The position numbers and the translations under genes are program-made. The notes under the pieces were generated by a model, which saw only the letters and a list, made by a program, of their open reading frames with translations, was not told the DNA's origin and did no database searches. Of a stretch of 64,000 nt of DNA, positions 35,856 to 49,800 are shown piece after piece. Source of the stretch: Tetradesmus obliquus (lineage: Eukaryota > Chlorophyta > Chlorophyceae > Sphaeropleales > Scenedesmaceae); NCBI GenBank assembly GCA_030272155.1, contig CP126192.1:1584501-1648500 (forward strand), read 5' to 3'. The stretch's first letter is position 1. Every line of letters begins with the position of its first letter.

Positions 35856-37036
35856 CGGGCTTGTCATCATGACAGGTGCAGCAGAGTGTTCTGTGCGCAG
35901 AAGGGGTGCACTGGTGTCGGTTTGCCACACGTATCGAGGCGTGCCGCTGCAGCACGCTGCCCACCATTTCCAAAGGGGATGCCGCCCACTTTCCTGTCTC
36001 TTATGATGTTAAAGGTTTGCTGTGTGAGTGCAGCGCAGTGTGACTGCAGTTGTTCAGTGCATCAAGGCGTCAACTGCATGCCCATTTTTTCATTCAGGTC
36101 CAGGAAAAAGCCACGGCTGTTTTTGCCATGAGGAGTTGCGAGAGTTGGCCTAGTGCTTCAAGGAAACAGTATATGCGGCACATAGAGTGATGCATTATGG
36201 GGTGGCTACATACATGGCTTTCAATCGGCAGCAGAAATCACTTGCAGCGTATGGCAAACACGTTCACCCGCAGGAAGCCAAAATGGCATGTTGCAGTCCA
36301 CCATACGACTGTGCCGCATCTATAACACAGATGTGACATTGCTCCAGTGGGGCCCGTAGCCGATGCCGATAATGCTATGGCTTGATGGGCATTGTATTCC
36401 TGATGATGAGATGTAAATGTGCTACAAACTGTGAACAGGGACATGCTGTGTGTGGAAAACAGCTGCAAGGCTGCACAGTGGTCTTGGGGTCCCCAGCCTC
36501 TGCCTCTGCATTTTGCAACCATCAAAGATGGTCGAACATGACGGTGCATGTCGACCTTCAAGCACGTAGCTTTTGCTGCATTCTATGGGTGCGATGCAGG
36601 ACTGCTGATCATGAGCAGAACATTTACTTCCAAGGAACTTCCCATACAAGTGTAAATGCATGCACTGACGTCCAAGGATAGGCGCATCGCATGCTTGACT
36701 GCGAAAAGCATCAAGATGAGTCGCAATGTTTCGTTCTTCGTATATGTGCCTATCATACGCAAGCTTACGGCGCTCGAGCTTAAGGCGCATAGGTTACCGA
36801 CAACGGCCACAACCACCCCCGGCGCTGCCACCGGCGAAGCGTGCACATTGCCCTATACATCTCATGAGTGATACTCGTATGTCCTTTAAAACAGTCTGTG
36901 GATCTTAATCAAGCAAGTATGTTCTGAACAGAAAATGAAGAGTTCCGTGACGGTCCTCTGAGGGCGTTAGCAGACGCGAGTAGGCGTTTACACTCGGCCA
37001 ACATAGCTGTTCATACTAGCCGTGGGTATCTTTAAA
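35856..37036. other. Intergenic region
   Basis: Holds the RECQL4 3' UTR and the promoter of the alpha-glucan synthase gene. Short frames here lack splice partners or similarity; no exon supported. Confidence 0.5.
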
Positions 37037-38173
37037 ATGGGGTCTGTCTGTGTGAGTGTTGTTCTGAGCCTGTCGCTTGCGGCAGTTCACTTTGCTCCGG
37101 CAGCCTGGGCAGCTTCGGCAGGAGAGTGGCGCTCCCGCACGATCTACCAGGTGCGCCTTGCGAGCAGTGACTACGTTATCAAACTTGTTGAGTACTGTTG
37201 CATGCTCGCTAGGCTTTACAGCGTGATCTGGCCGTTCTGGCCCGAAGCCAGCACCAGTGCAGCCTGCAGCTGCTGTGCGGCACAGCTGCATGCAGCCTGC
37301 TACAAGCTACCTTGTGACCCTGACATCCCCTCTCTGGCAGCCTTGCCATTGTCCAGCTAAGATCCTAACTCTGACCAGGGCCTTGTACTACGTTGAGAAC
37401 CACAGCGCATGCACCGCCCTGCACATCTTTTGCACCTGCATTTGTGTATGCCGTAAATGCAGGCAGGCACGCAGGCAGGCAGGCAGGCAGGCAGACAGGC
37501 AGGCACATGTGCAACAACTTGCAACGCACCAACGCCGCTCGCCACATTTGTATGTCAATGCTCAGCTTAGCACACCACGCTATCCAATGGCTCCATTGCA
37601 GGTTGTCACAGATCGGTTTGCACCCTCGGACTGCTGGGGCACGCCCTGCAGCAACCTCAATGGCTACTGTGGGGGCACCTGGGAGGGGATGGCCAAGCGG
37701 CTGCCCCACATCACTGGCATGGGCTTCGATGCTGTGTGGATCAGCCCTGTGATGCTGCAAGTAAGCCATGGATGATTCTAAACGACATAGTGCAGCGACA
37801 AGCTTGCATGCATATGCAGAGATTTTGGGCCAGCAGCACTACACGGCAGTTGGTTGACGCGACTGTGACAACAGCATGCATCAGCATTTGTCCGAGGACA
37901 GCAATGCACATGCCAAGGTGTTCCAGCGTACGCCCAACATTCCAGAATGCAAATGCAAAACCCATGTCAACATGTTGCTGACTATGCTTGCCACTGCATG
38001 CTTGCCTGCTGAAGGGAGGTGATGCCTTTGGGACAGCCGGGTACCACGGCTACTGGCCGGCAGACCTCTACTCCATCAATCCCGCCTTTGGCAGTGAGCA
38101 GCAGCTGCAGGCGCTGATGCAGAAGTGCCACAACAGTGAGCATGCACTCAGACAGGAGTTGTGCAGCGGCAGT

Positions 38174-38206
<33 letters not shown>

Positions 38207-39477
38207 GCACGTCTACGTGTCACATCCTGCAGATCGGCTCTGCCAGTATTCACACATTGGCTGGCAGGCATCAACAGCTTGTAAGATGTAGTTGCAGATA
38301 GCAACAGCAGGGCCCGGATCCCACAGCCTAGCAGGCCCGTAGCCTGCTGCAGTAACTGCATTCATCGAATAAAACAGTCATCTGCAGACTCAACTGGCAC
38401 AACTGGCTTTCTCAGCTAGGTGCTGGTGCAGCCACAGGCACTAGTGACAACAGTCAATGTCCCACCTTCATTTGCCCCCCTCCACCACCCTGCAGGTGTT
38501 GTGTATGTCATGTTTGACATGGTCATCAACCACATGGGCTATGGCAACGCGCAGTTCTTCCACCCCTTCAACGCCAGCAGCGACTTCCACGACTGCAACG
38601 GTGAGCTCCAACTGCAGCTGCAGCTCAAAGGGGCAGCTCAGCCTGCCTGCTGCTGTTGCTGCTCCTGCTGTTATTTCAAAGTGCAGGCAAAAGACAGTAT
38701 GCCACAAGTGGCTGCTGTAACTGTTGCCGGCAGCACATGGCAGAGGAGCGTCGTGGTGGTCTCACTGCTGAGGCAAGCGGTCGTCCAAGATATGCCATTG
38801 CTGCCCGAGGTACAGCGTGTATTGTGATATTGCTATCCTCAGCTTGAGAGAGACAGGTGAAGATCTGCTCCTGCGCTTCCCTGGCGTGCTTCCCTCACAC
38901 TCCGCAAACTGACAACACTGCTCCCAGTTCTGTTGTTCTGCACCCGCACCCTTCTTGCCGTGCTCCTGCACACCACGCGCCCAAATTCAAACGCACGTCC
39001 TTGCACTGCTGCAGGTTGCCACGGCCCTTACTGTGATATCGACCCAGCAGGCATCTTTGCCGGCCCTGCCGCCGCGCACAGCTCCGAGCACTGTAAACTG
39101 TCAGGGCTGCCAGACCTGAACCACAGCAACCCCAGCGTGCTGTCCCGCATGCAGCACATGTTCAACCACACGATGGCAGCATATAGCCCTGATGGGCTTC
39201 GCCTGGATGCGGCAGGGCACTCCGATACAGTGAGCGTAACAAAACAAGCATGTCCTCCACGTGTGGCGTTGCAATCCAGAGCGTGCTTGCACAGTTGCAG
39301 CGCAACCTGTGAGCTGAGTACGGGTGCACTTCATGCATGTGACACACAGGTGGACAGCGGGCAGCAGCACGGTGTTCAAGTCAATAGCACTCCGAGTCAC
39401 AAGCAGGGCATGCATGTGCTTGATAGATGCTGCCACTATCTGCTTTGCTTCTTCTCTCCTTGTCGCGTGGTCAACTT

Positions 39478-39532
<55 letters not shown>

Positions 39533-40800
39533 TGTTATGTGCCACAACTCCCACAGTCGTTCTGTGCAGCGCTGACAGCCAGCGTTGGCAACAGCACGTT
39601 CACTGTTGTGGAGCTGTTCCTTGTCGACAACATATCCCTGTCGATGGGCGCTGTGGCAGACTTTGTCAAGGCTGGCGGGGCCTCCAGTGCATTCAGCTTC
39701 CCCATGGCCGTTGCTCTGTCAAAAGTGCTGCGGGTAAGTCGCGCCTAAAAGCCGTTAGGCCAAGCCATGCAGCATGCTGCTTGCAATCCACTGCTTTCCC
39801 CTTCTGGCTGCGCCAGGGCTGCTGTGCGTTCAAAACTTCTTGGCCTCGGCCACTGCTTGGGTGGCAGCAGGACGGCGCTTCATGGCAAGACGCGCATACC
39901 GCCTGCCTTGTCCCAATGTATGCTGTGGACGGTTCTGTGCGCTGTGCTGACGCTGCTATCCTCACACAGCGGCATGTTTTCACAAGTGGTTTAGTTTTTT
40001 TCCACTCCAAGCTTGCAGTGAAGCCTCCAGACAACCAACAGTCGCACAGTCACAAAGAACAAGCCACTGCTTTGTTCTTGTGACTGTGCGACTGTTTCTT
40101 ATCTGGAGGCTTCACTGCTGACTTGGACAACTGCCACGTTGGAGTTTCACTGAACTGTACCGAACTGGTGAACCCAATGTGCTGCAGGAGTACAACAAGC
40201 ACGACATGCTGTGGCTTGCTAAGCGCCGCGCTGAGCACCTGCAGCTGATGGGGCCTCACGTGCAGCACATGCTCACGCTCATTGAGAACCACGACTTACC
40301 GCGCTGGCTGCATGCCAACTACACCTTGCGCTACATGTGAGTGCTGTCTATGCTACATCAGCACACGCAAATTGTTTGAATGCCTTCAGAACATATTTGG
40401 TGACAAAGCTTTGTGTCCTGCGAGCAGCACGTGTGTTGATGTAGCTGCTGATGATGCCATGAGGATGACCAACATTGCTTTTCTTTTTAAATGGTAACAT
40501 GATGATGATTGCTTTTCCTTTTATTTGGCATACACCCTTGCTGAAAAGCACTTACAAGCTCCAAGGTCCAATTAAACCATATGTATGCCAACCACTGCTT
40601 CTTCTTCATCTGCTTGCAGGAATGCCTTGACGTACGTGCTGTTCACAGAAGGTGGGCGTCGCTCTGTGGTGTGCATAAACAGGCACCGCTGAACGATTCC
40701 TTGTGGTGCTCGTGTGCCTACACAGCATCCTGTACTGACGCTGCTGCTAGCGCTGGCACTACTACGTGATTGCCCTTGCTGGCTGCTGCTTCTAAGGCTG

Positions 40801-40848
<48 letters not shown>

Positions 40849-43800
40849 TGCTGTCGCTGTGTGTATGTGCTTAACAGGCATTCCTGTCATCTACTATGGT
40901 ACAGAAGAAGGAGATGCAGCTCAGTGCCTTCAAGATAGGTGGGCACAAGTGATGCAGAATTTGCCGCACAACTTGCCTTATGATGCTGACAACTAGGATG
41001 GTAAAGAACATGGTCCGCATCGCCGCCATGTCACAGGATGCAAAGTGCTGCACCACTAAACTGACAGCTTGTTCACAGCTGTAGGCAGCGAGGCTTGCCA
41101 CATCACAACCAAGCACGTTGTTTTGGGGGTGTGGGGCTTGAGCTTTTCCAGCTGGTGACCAAGGGAGACATGCATAAACTCTTCCTATTGTTCTGTCCCC
41201 TCTTTTGGTCTGATAATTTGCTCTTGTGCTTGTTGCTGCTGCAGACCCCAGGCCACCTCTCTGGCACACCCGCTACAGCCATGACCACCCCTTGTGGCTC
41301 TTCCTGCGTGTCTCGATCGCCTACAGAAAGGCTGATGCGGTTTAGGCAGCTGGCATTGCGCAGCAGCATCATGTGGATGCACACACGATCGTGCTCAGCA
41401 GGGGTAGCTTTGTCATTGTGCTGACAGATTGGGGAGAGAGCGGGCCACAGCAGCCTGGCCAGGGCAGCGTTGTTACACTGCAGGTGCGCTGGACGATGTT
41501 GGCTGACCCACGTACTTGCAACACAGTCAAAGTGTGTAGCTGCTCGTGCATTTGCCAGTTGTGCATGACAGGTCAGAGCAAGCAGTGGTCAGCCTGATTA
41601 CGGCGCAGATGCAAGAGCACAACATACATGACAGGTGCCAGGCAACATGCAGAGCGGTGTTACTGTTGATGCAGGGGTGCTGGGGTCTGTTGAGCAACCC
41701 CCTGGCCTGCTTCTTCTTCTTCTGCTGCTCTTGCAGGGCCCATTACCTGTGCGGTTCAGGGGCCAAGTGCTGCGCAACATCTACAATCCTGAGGTGTGCT
41801 GGTACTGCACAGTGGGCAGAGGCTTCATGCAGCCTTGTTCAAAGCATGGCATATCCTTGGAATGTGTGTTGGCAGGCATCACTGTTTAGGCAGAACAGGT
41901 ACAATGTGGCCTTCATTGCAGCTCAGTACGCATCGGTTGCTCTTTCTGCAAGCACTGTGGGCTTGCTAGGTGACTTTGCAGGGAATGAGACCCATCCTGA
42001 TGGTTGCTTCTGGGCATTTGATCCTGCTGCTCCTCCGAGGCGTTCCAACTCTTCGTTGATGTCCAATACCATGCATCGCCCACCAAAACTGAAAAGCTCA
42101 CTCACACGTCGACTTGCTGGCATACTTTGTTGCCTGCAGTTTGAGCTGCATGTGAGCGCTGGCGGTGTTGGGCTCTACACGGCAGACCCGCAGGGCGCGC
42201 CCCAGGTGTTCTACCTGGGGCATGTGGCGGCCCCAAGCTCCTTCTTCATCCCTGAAGACAAGGTGAGGCGCGCTCGTGCCTGCAGCCCTTGAGATGATAA
42301 CTGCTGTCACCCAGTGTGTTAGTAATGCTTTCTGCAAACAAAAATAAAAACAGTTACAGTGCCCATGAACAGCTGCCGGTGTGTAGCGTCCAGTTGCTTC
42401 GTTGAATTTAAAAAAAGCGTGTGGGATATGGAGCAGCTACTGCCGCCATTGCAATTATGGGGATTATCATTGCCGTGAAGTGAAGTTTGTGCAGCACCAA
42501 CACTTGTTATAAGCTACAGATTTGCCTTATATCATGCGAAGCACGGCCGTTGCAAGAATGCTGATGTCCTCGCTACACCTGGCATGCTGCATGCTGGCAA
42601 TCCACTGCGCACCATGGTGTTGGGTCAGCTGCAGGGGCTTTAGCTTGCCAGCTGGTGTGGCAAGCAAAACCAAGTGGTGGCCTCTCTTGCTGCTGCCCCT
42701 GCCGCCGCTGCTGCTTCTGCTGCTGCCTGCTTCTGCTGCTGCAGTCAGCCGCCACAATATCATCTGCGGTGTTCTTCTGCTTCTTAGGCGCTGCCGCCGT
42801 GCTGCCGTTGGCTCTCTTGCTATTGCTACGCCGATCCAAGCACCACCACAACCCCGACCCTCCTGCACAATGCGCCAGCAGTAGCAGCCTGCGCACCTCA
42901 ATGCTCGAATCAGGGGGAGCTGCCACACTGCACGCTCGCTGCCAGTCCACATCAAACCTTGGTGTCATCCCTGCTGCTTCAATGCAGCAGCCACAGCTCA
43001 AGCCACGCGTCCCTGTGGCAACTTGCTGCGATGACAGCACCCTCAGTAACCCCTGCAGCGGCCGCGTGTGCACCAGCACGGCCATCAGGGCCTGGCACGC
43101 TGCCTGTGTCCAGCGGTTGCATGCAGCGTGTCAGGGGATTGACCACAGCTGGATCGACGTCAACTGCAGGGTTGAGCGAGTTACCAAGCGCTTACAGCAG
43201 CTCCAGCATCAGCGTGTGCAGCAATCTCTTATGCACGGATGCAGTTGGTGTTGACAGCGGCAGCAGCAGCAGCAGCACCAGCACCGCCTAACTGCCACGT
43301 AGTAGCAGGGACCTTGGCGGCGTCCCTGCTGACTGTGTTACTGCCTCGGCATCAGGCACGCTGGCTGGAGGCACAGCAACTGCTGCTGCTAGCTGGGACC
43401 CAACTGCTTCTGCACCCCTACACCCCGCAAGCAGCAGCCTGTACGGCAGGCTGAAAGGTGCTTGGCAGGCAATTGAGTTGGCAAGGTAGGCGCAGTAACA
43501 TAGGCGCAGAACTGGCAGCTGTCTCTTCTCTGTTTTCCTAGCTCTGCAAGAGCCTATAATCCTTGTGTATAGTGGCAGCCATATGAACAACCCCAGTCCA
43601 GATGAACTGGAGCATTGTGCGTGTTTGCTGCTGCTGGTGGTGCTGTGTTTGCTCACAATCGAACAGTATTTGACCGCATCTACTATGTAAGCACCGCAGC
43701 AAAGCCTGTACCACACCTGGCATGGGTAGACATATGCATGCACAACACCGTGCGGAGTGACTCCGCGCAGCTTCTCACAGCCCCATCCGCATGTGTGCCC

Positions 43801-46800
43801 TGCAGGCCTGCCCCCACGAGTGACAGCAGCCGCACTATGACCACCCAGACCGCGTGTGACCCCCGCGCCACGCCCATCCTGCATGTTGCGCTGGAGTATG
43901 CGCTGCCTCAGTTTGGCCTGGGCAGCCAGCTCATGTACGGAGGCATGGGCCAGGTGGTGTCAACCTTCCTGCAGCACTGGCCGGGACCGATGGCGCTGGT
44001 TGCTCCAATGTATAAGCCCTGCTACTCTGACGATGACTCCGCTGGTGCGCTGAGTGCTGCTGTGCAATGCTGTGTTCCTGTGGCTGATGTTGCTGCATGT
44101 CTTCTTGAAGCTGCAACCGATGCAAAGTCTGTCGTTACTGCTGTCTTCACGGCTGCATGTACGTGTCTCTTGCTGCACATTACAGGTCAGGCACCTGCTG
44201 TTGGTTTTTTTGTGCAAGCAGCAGTGCCTGTGCAGCTTGGCAACCACCACTGTATTGTACATGTCACCTCGCACCATCGCCAGCACAACAGCGCAAGCTT
44301 GCACAGCTGTCTTTCTGTGCTTCCAGCCTCTATTATATCGCACTGAGCACCCACGGCCGTCATTACATGCGCTGTGCCATGCAGGCTGCTCAGGCAGGCC
44401 CAGCTTCATCCCTCTGGGGCAGGCGCCGCTGCTGGCGCTCACTGTTGATGTGGCGCGTGGCTGGCAGCTGCCTGTGGAGGTGTTCAAGGTGGAGGCTGTG
44501 GCGGGTGCCGGGCCTGCTGCTGGCCAGCCGCGCACATACTACCTGGTGCAGAACGACCTGTTCAGGTAATGTGTTTGCTGCAATAGTTCTGTTTCAGTTT
44601 GGGGTGTATGTTTTGGTGGCAGTCCCTAGTACTATGTTTGTGTGATTGTAGTTTAGCGATGGTGATGTGCCGAAGATGCATGCCCAGATGTAAAGCAGCT
44701 GGGTCGGACCCAACACCCTTGCAAGGAACATCTGCTGAATTGGCGTTTTGGATGGCAGTGGCTTGGGTACGTTCATGGCTTTTTTTAGATCAGTGCTGTT
44801 ACCCACTAATATAAACATTCTGCTGGTGCCGTTGCTGCTGCTGCTGCTGCTGCTGTTGCTGCTGTTCTCTGCAGGCGTCGTGAGCGTGCTGACATGTACA
44901 GCTTACTGATGAGGCGGAGATGCTGACGTGGCTGGCTGTGTTCAACAAGGCTGTGGCTGCTGTGGTGCTGGCTGAGGGCGTCACCCACATGCAGCTGCAC
45001 GACTACCACGGTGAGGCACACAGGGCGGAAAGTAGCAACTTGCAGGTGCTTTATAAAATGTTTTGAGTCGGCTGGACTGCTGCGTCAGTGGGCTGCGCAA
45101 GTTGCTGCAGTGCAAGGCGAGGGCAAGCGGCTGCTGCTGTGACTCATCCCAGCGCAGCTCACGCCTGCCACAAGGCAGCTTGCTTGCTGGGTGCACATCA
45201 TGATCATGCATGCAAGGTTGTGGCTTCTTGACGCTTCCCTGAGGCAACTCACCAAAACAAAGCATACCTTCGCTTGTCGGCGGATACTTGCTCTGCTGCC
45301 AGGTGCGCTGAGCTTGCAGTACCTGCCTGAGGAGCTGCCCCCGGCAGTGGTGTACGTGGCACACAACGCTCACTACGACGCAACATTCCCCATCTCCACA
45401 CCCAAGCGCAAGCGGCAGGTGTGCTGAGCACAACCTGGCATGCGTGCTTTGTGTTGCAGCAAGCATGCCACGGGATCAAGGGCTTGCCATGAGCAGCACT
45501 GTGTATAGCTATAGATCCAGCTGCTTGTAACATCTTTGCGCGGGTCTGTGCGTCACCCTGTTTGGCGGATGGCCTCCGGGTGCGGTATAGACGACGAACA
45601 TTTCTATTCATCTTTGTACTGTACAGCATTTGCCGGGCAAGCTTGATGATCAACGTGTGTGGCGCCTGGGTGGAGCTCAAGCCAGCCAACAAAAATGTGT
45701 CGGAAGTGGCTGACAATGACCTGGACAGCTGCTGACACTGCAGCAACAGGATTCATTGCTGTTCTTCAATTCAACTGATATGCTGCTGCCTTGCAGGTCT
45801 ATGAGCACCTCAACCTCACTCCAGAAGCAGCCCCCCTCACTGAGCACAACGGCGCCCTGGACGTGCTGCGCGGCGCAGTGATGCACATGCGGCAGCGCCA
45901 GCAGGGCTGCGGCGTGGTGGCGGTCTCGCCCAGGTGGGCACGCATACACTGCTGACAGGCAGGAGATGCCCCACAAGCGGGAGCCAGCCATCTGGATTCT
46001 TGAAATTGGCCAGCACGCACAACTACAAAGAGCGTGTGAATGTTTGCAAGCCAAGCACTGCATCTTTGTGCTGCAGGTACGCTGCGCAGATCTCCAAGAA
46101 GCTGAGCTGCTTCTGGGGCCTGGTGCCGCTGGGGCGGCCAGGCGCCAGCCTCATCCGCGGCATCACCAACGCCCTGGACCCGCGCGACAGCCTGGCAGCA
46201 GCCGGCATGAGCCTGGACGCAGTGCTGGCGCTCAAAGCAAGCTGCAAGGTGCAGTTGCAGCAGCTGTACGGGCTGGCGCCAGGTCAGCAGTACAGCCTGG
46301 CCACGTTTGTGGGGCGCATGACACAGCAGAAGGGCTGCGACGTCATCGCTGAGGCGGCGCAGGCGCTGATGATGCGCTATCCGCTGCTGCAGCTGGTGGT
46401 GGTGGGGCCAGCAGGTGAGCGGGCGTGGCTGAATCATACAAACAGCGAGCTGTTCATGCCCTTCATATTCATGTTCGCTCGCCTGGCTTGTTGTGTTATA
46501 TGTCCCTGCTGCCTGTGTGTATGTCTTGACTGCCATGTGTTGCTGTGTGGGTTGCAGCTTTGGTCTCTGATTGTTGGCTGATGCTAACCTCTTGGCCTTT
46601 GCAAGAGACAACATTTCCAGCAACAAACCCCTTACAATGGTGCGACAGGGCAAACCACACCAGCACCACAGCAGCTGCAGCAATCTCCCTTACTAATTGA
46701 GTTGGCGCCTACTACTGCCTGCCTTGTGGCTGCTGCCTGCTGTGCCCGCTGCTTCAGGTGACCCCATTGGCAGCGCTGCTGCCAAGCTGGCTGCGCTGTC

Positions 46801-49800
46801 ACGCTCCTTCCCCGGGCGCATGTTCTGCCCGCTGGACCGCTATGTGGCTGGGGGCGAGAAGGAGCTGCTGCTGCGAGCTACTGACTTCTGCCTGCTGCCC
46901 AGCAGGTTTGAGCCATGTGAGTGCCCTGTGCTCGGCAGCTGGCAGCTGGCAGCTGGCAGCAGGTATGAGGCAGCATACAGCCTCTCATTACTCCCGCTAG
47001 CATTAGGCAGTGAAATGCAGCACACCAACGCATAACGTGCTGCAGGAACTGCAGGACTTACCACTTACTGTTGTGCAGACACCGCTGTTGAGGTCACACA
47101 GCAGCCGTTGTTTCCCCAGCTACATGTTGTGCAGCACGTAAGTGCACCCGTGCTTTCTTGCATGCACATGTTTGATGTCATCCTCCACCGAGGTTGGTTG
47201 CAGTACAGATTGCGCAGCAAACATTGGCAACCCTCCTGTTGCATCTCGGCATGCTGCAGCTGATGCTGCTGGTGCTGGTGCTGGTGCTGCTGCTGCCGCT
47301 GCCAGGTGGATTTGTGGACATTGAGTTTGGTTGGGCCGGCTGCCTGGTCATCGGCCATGACACGGGAGGCCTGGGCAAGATGCCGGGGTAAGCCGCTTAG
47401 CTGTAGCCCTCGCTGCATTTCTGTTGCTAACAGCATGCCATAGACACCCAGCAAGCACGCTGCTCAGATGCACCTTCTGGGCGCAAGGCTTGTGCGGAAG
47501 ATGTGCAACCATTGATGGATGCAAACATGAACCACCAGCATGTGCAAGCTGACCAGACACAACAGCCTCCCATCAAGCCTATCCCACACAACCTCCACAC
47601 GGAAACAGCCTGCTTCCCGAACACATGTGTGCAGGCTTTCTTTTGCTCGCCTCTGAACCAAATCCATGTACCTGCTGCTGATCCTGCCGCATCGGGCTGT
47701 CGTCCGCAGCGTGTACTTCACTGCGCAGGCCAGCCACCTGGCGCACCTCGCGCGCAAGTTTAAGAATGCCGTTGACGAGGCAATGGCGCTGACTGTGTCG
47801 GCCCGCCACAGCATGGCAGCGCAGGCGCTGGCAAAGCGCTTCCCAGTAAATGACATGATGGGCGCATACGCTGACACCTGGCAGCAGGTGAGGCTGTGCG
47901 GCCTGCGCCTTCAGGAAGCGCTGTTTCACAGCCAGCGTTGAGGGTAGGCTAGCTTGAGTCTGTTCAGTGGCACATGGAGCATGAAGGTCAAGCGAGAGTG
48001 ATGTGTTGAAACAAATGCAATTCAATGTGAAAGTATGTGCATCATTGGAATCAATGCTGCCTGCCCAGCAGACAATCTGATTTGCATGCTGGCCTGGCGT
48101 GCTCTCCCGCTGTTGTGTTCACCACTGCTGTGACACACCTGCGCAGGTTGATCGCTGCTTCAATCGAGCCACGGAGGCGCGCCTCGAACAGCAGCAGCAG
48201 CAGGAGAGGGCTGCGAGCTTCTTTGCCAACAAATGGCAGCGCTGCAACAAGGGCACTGCAGCAGGCACCTGCGCTGCTGCAGCACCCAAAGACACCGCTG
48301 TTTCCGCGTTCAGCGACCAGAGCTGCACAACAGCAGGACACGCGCGTTCTGGCGGGTCTGGCAACAACGGCTACAGCAGCAGCATTGACAACGGTCCCGT
48401 GCCACTGGAGTGCTCCGCATTCTTCAACTGGAACCGCTGCGGCAGCAGCAGCAGCAGCCAGCTGCAGCAGCTGCCGCCGCCGGCAGGTGGTGGAGCTGTG
48501 TCGCACAGCGGCGCCCACCTGAGCAGGGCGCAGCGGCTGACGAATCGGCTGCTGGTGGCGCTGCAGCCCTTTGCCTTGGGCCCTGGCAACCTGCTGCTGA
48601 GCTTCGTGCTGCTGGAGGTGAGGGCTTTGTGACTGTTACTGACGTGCCGTCAGTCAAGGTCTTCATCTGGTGTGAGGTGCACATGAGCACAGCACACCAG
48701 CACACAGTATGTAGCAGCGGCATAGTTAGTGCAGCGTATGACAAGAGAGGTCAAACTGTAACAACATCTGCATCGACCCTGCACATCAGCCAGGCGCAGA
48801 CAGGTGCAAGCTCAATACCGATAATGGCCATTGAATGTGTCAAGCTGCACTGACGCAGCTGCATCTGCTGCTGTTGCTGGCGCTGCAGGAGGTGCTGGTT
48901 CGCTCCAAGCCCGTGTGTGGGCTGCCAATGCAAAACAACCTGCTGACCTGGCTGCCGCGTGGCATGAGCCTGCTGGCTCCCAGCTTCATTGGATTCTTCG
49001 TCACCAGCACAGGTTGGTCGGCTGGTGACTTTGGCATATGGTATGGCTGGCTTGCAGGGTGCTTTTGAAGTTGCAGCTTCATACAACACCAACCATCTGG
49101 CAGCAGGTTGCGGCAACTCATGTGGTTGAGTTGTGCACCTTCTGTGCGGGATTTAAACAACACACTTCATACCTGCTGTGCGCACGAACATGCGTGTGCG
49201 AGAGCCATCAGTTGGCGTATGTAATGCAAAACTGATAATGAGGGTAGACACTGTCAACATTGTATATTGCCAGGCTGCGCATCATGGTATGGTGCATTCA
49301 CCTCACTGCACGAGCAACGTTTACGGCATACATACTTCCAAAGAAACGTCACTGCTGTGCGTGCATTGCCGCACTCATGGCGCAGGCTTTGCACCGCTGT
49401 GGTTCTGGCTGGCCGCTAAGGTGAAGCCTGCCGCCTACATCCGCACAGCAGCACTGGCGGTGGCTGCCTCCTACCTGCTGGCCTTTGTGGCGCTGTACGC
49501 CACTGCCATCATCAGCCTTGCTGTGGGCCTGGTGGGTGTCAGCAACATGGTGGCTGCCCCCATCATGAGCATGGGGCTGCTGGGGCAGGAGGAGGCGGAG
49601 GTCTTTGAGGTGAGGCCAGCAGGCTGTTGTGCTGCTGATTGTTGAGAAGGGATTGCTCCAGTTTGGGTTTGGGGTTGCCCTGCAGTTTCCTGCTGCGTAT
49701 ATGGCATTGCTGGGTGCGCACACACCAGCTATGGCAGCAGCACCAGCTGCTGTAACAATCAGCCGGCCGATTGCGATGACGCGCTGTGCAACCCAGGCGC

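Noticed and set aside
41343-41345. TAG read as glutamine (genetic-code change)
   Set aside because: TAG terminates four genes in this window at positions where homology ends (5852-5854, 12092-12094, 51616-51618, 63536-63538), so nuclear reassignment is not supported.
41340-41363. A 24-nt intron (GTTTAG...GCGCAG) removing the in-frame TAG
   Set aside because: It would restore the frame, but it is far shorter than any other intron here and has no room for a branch point.
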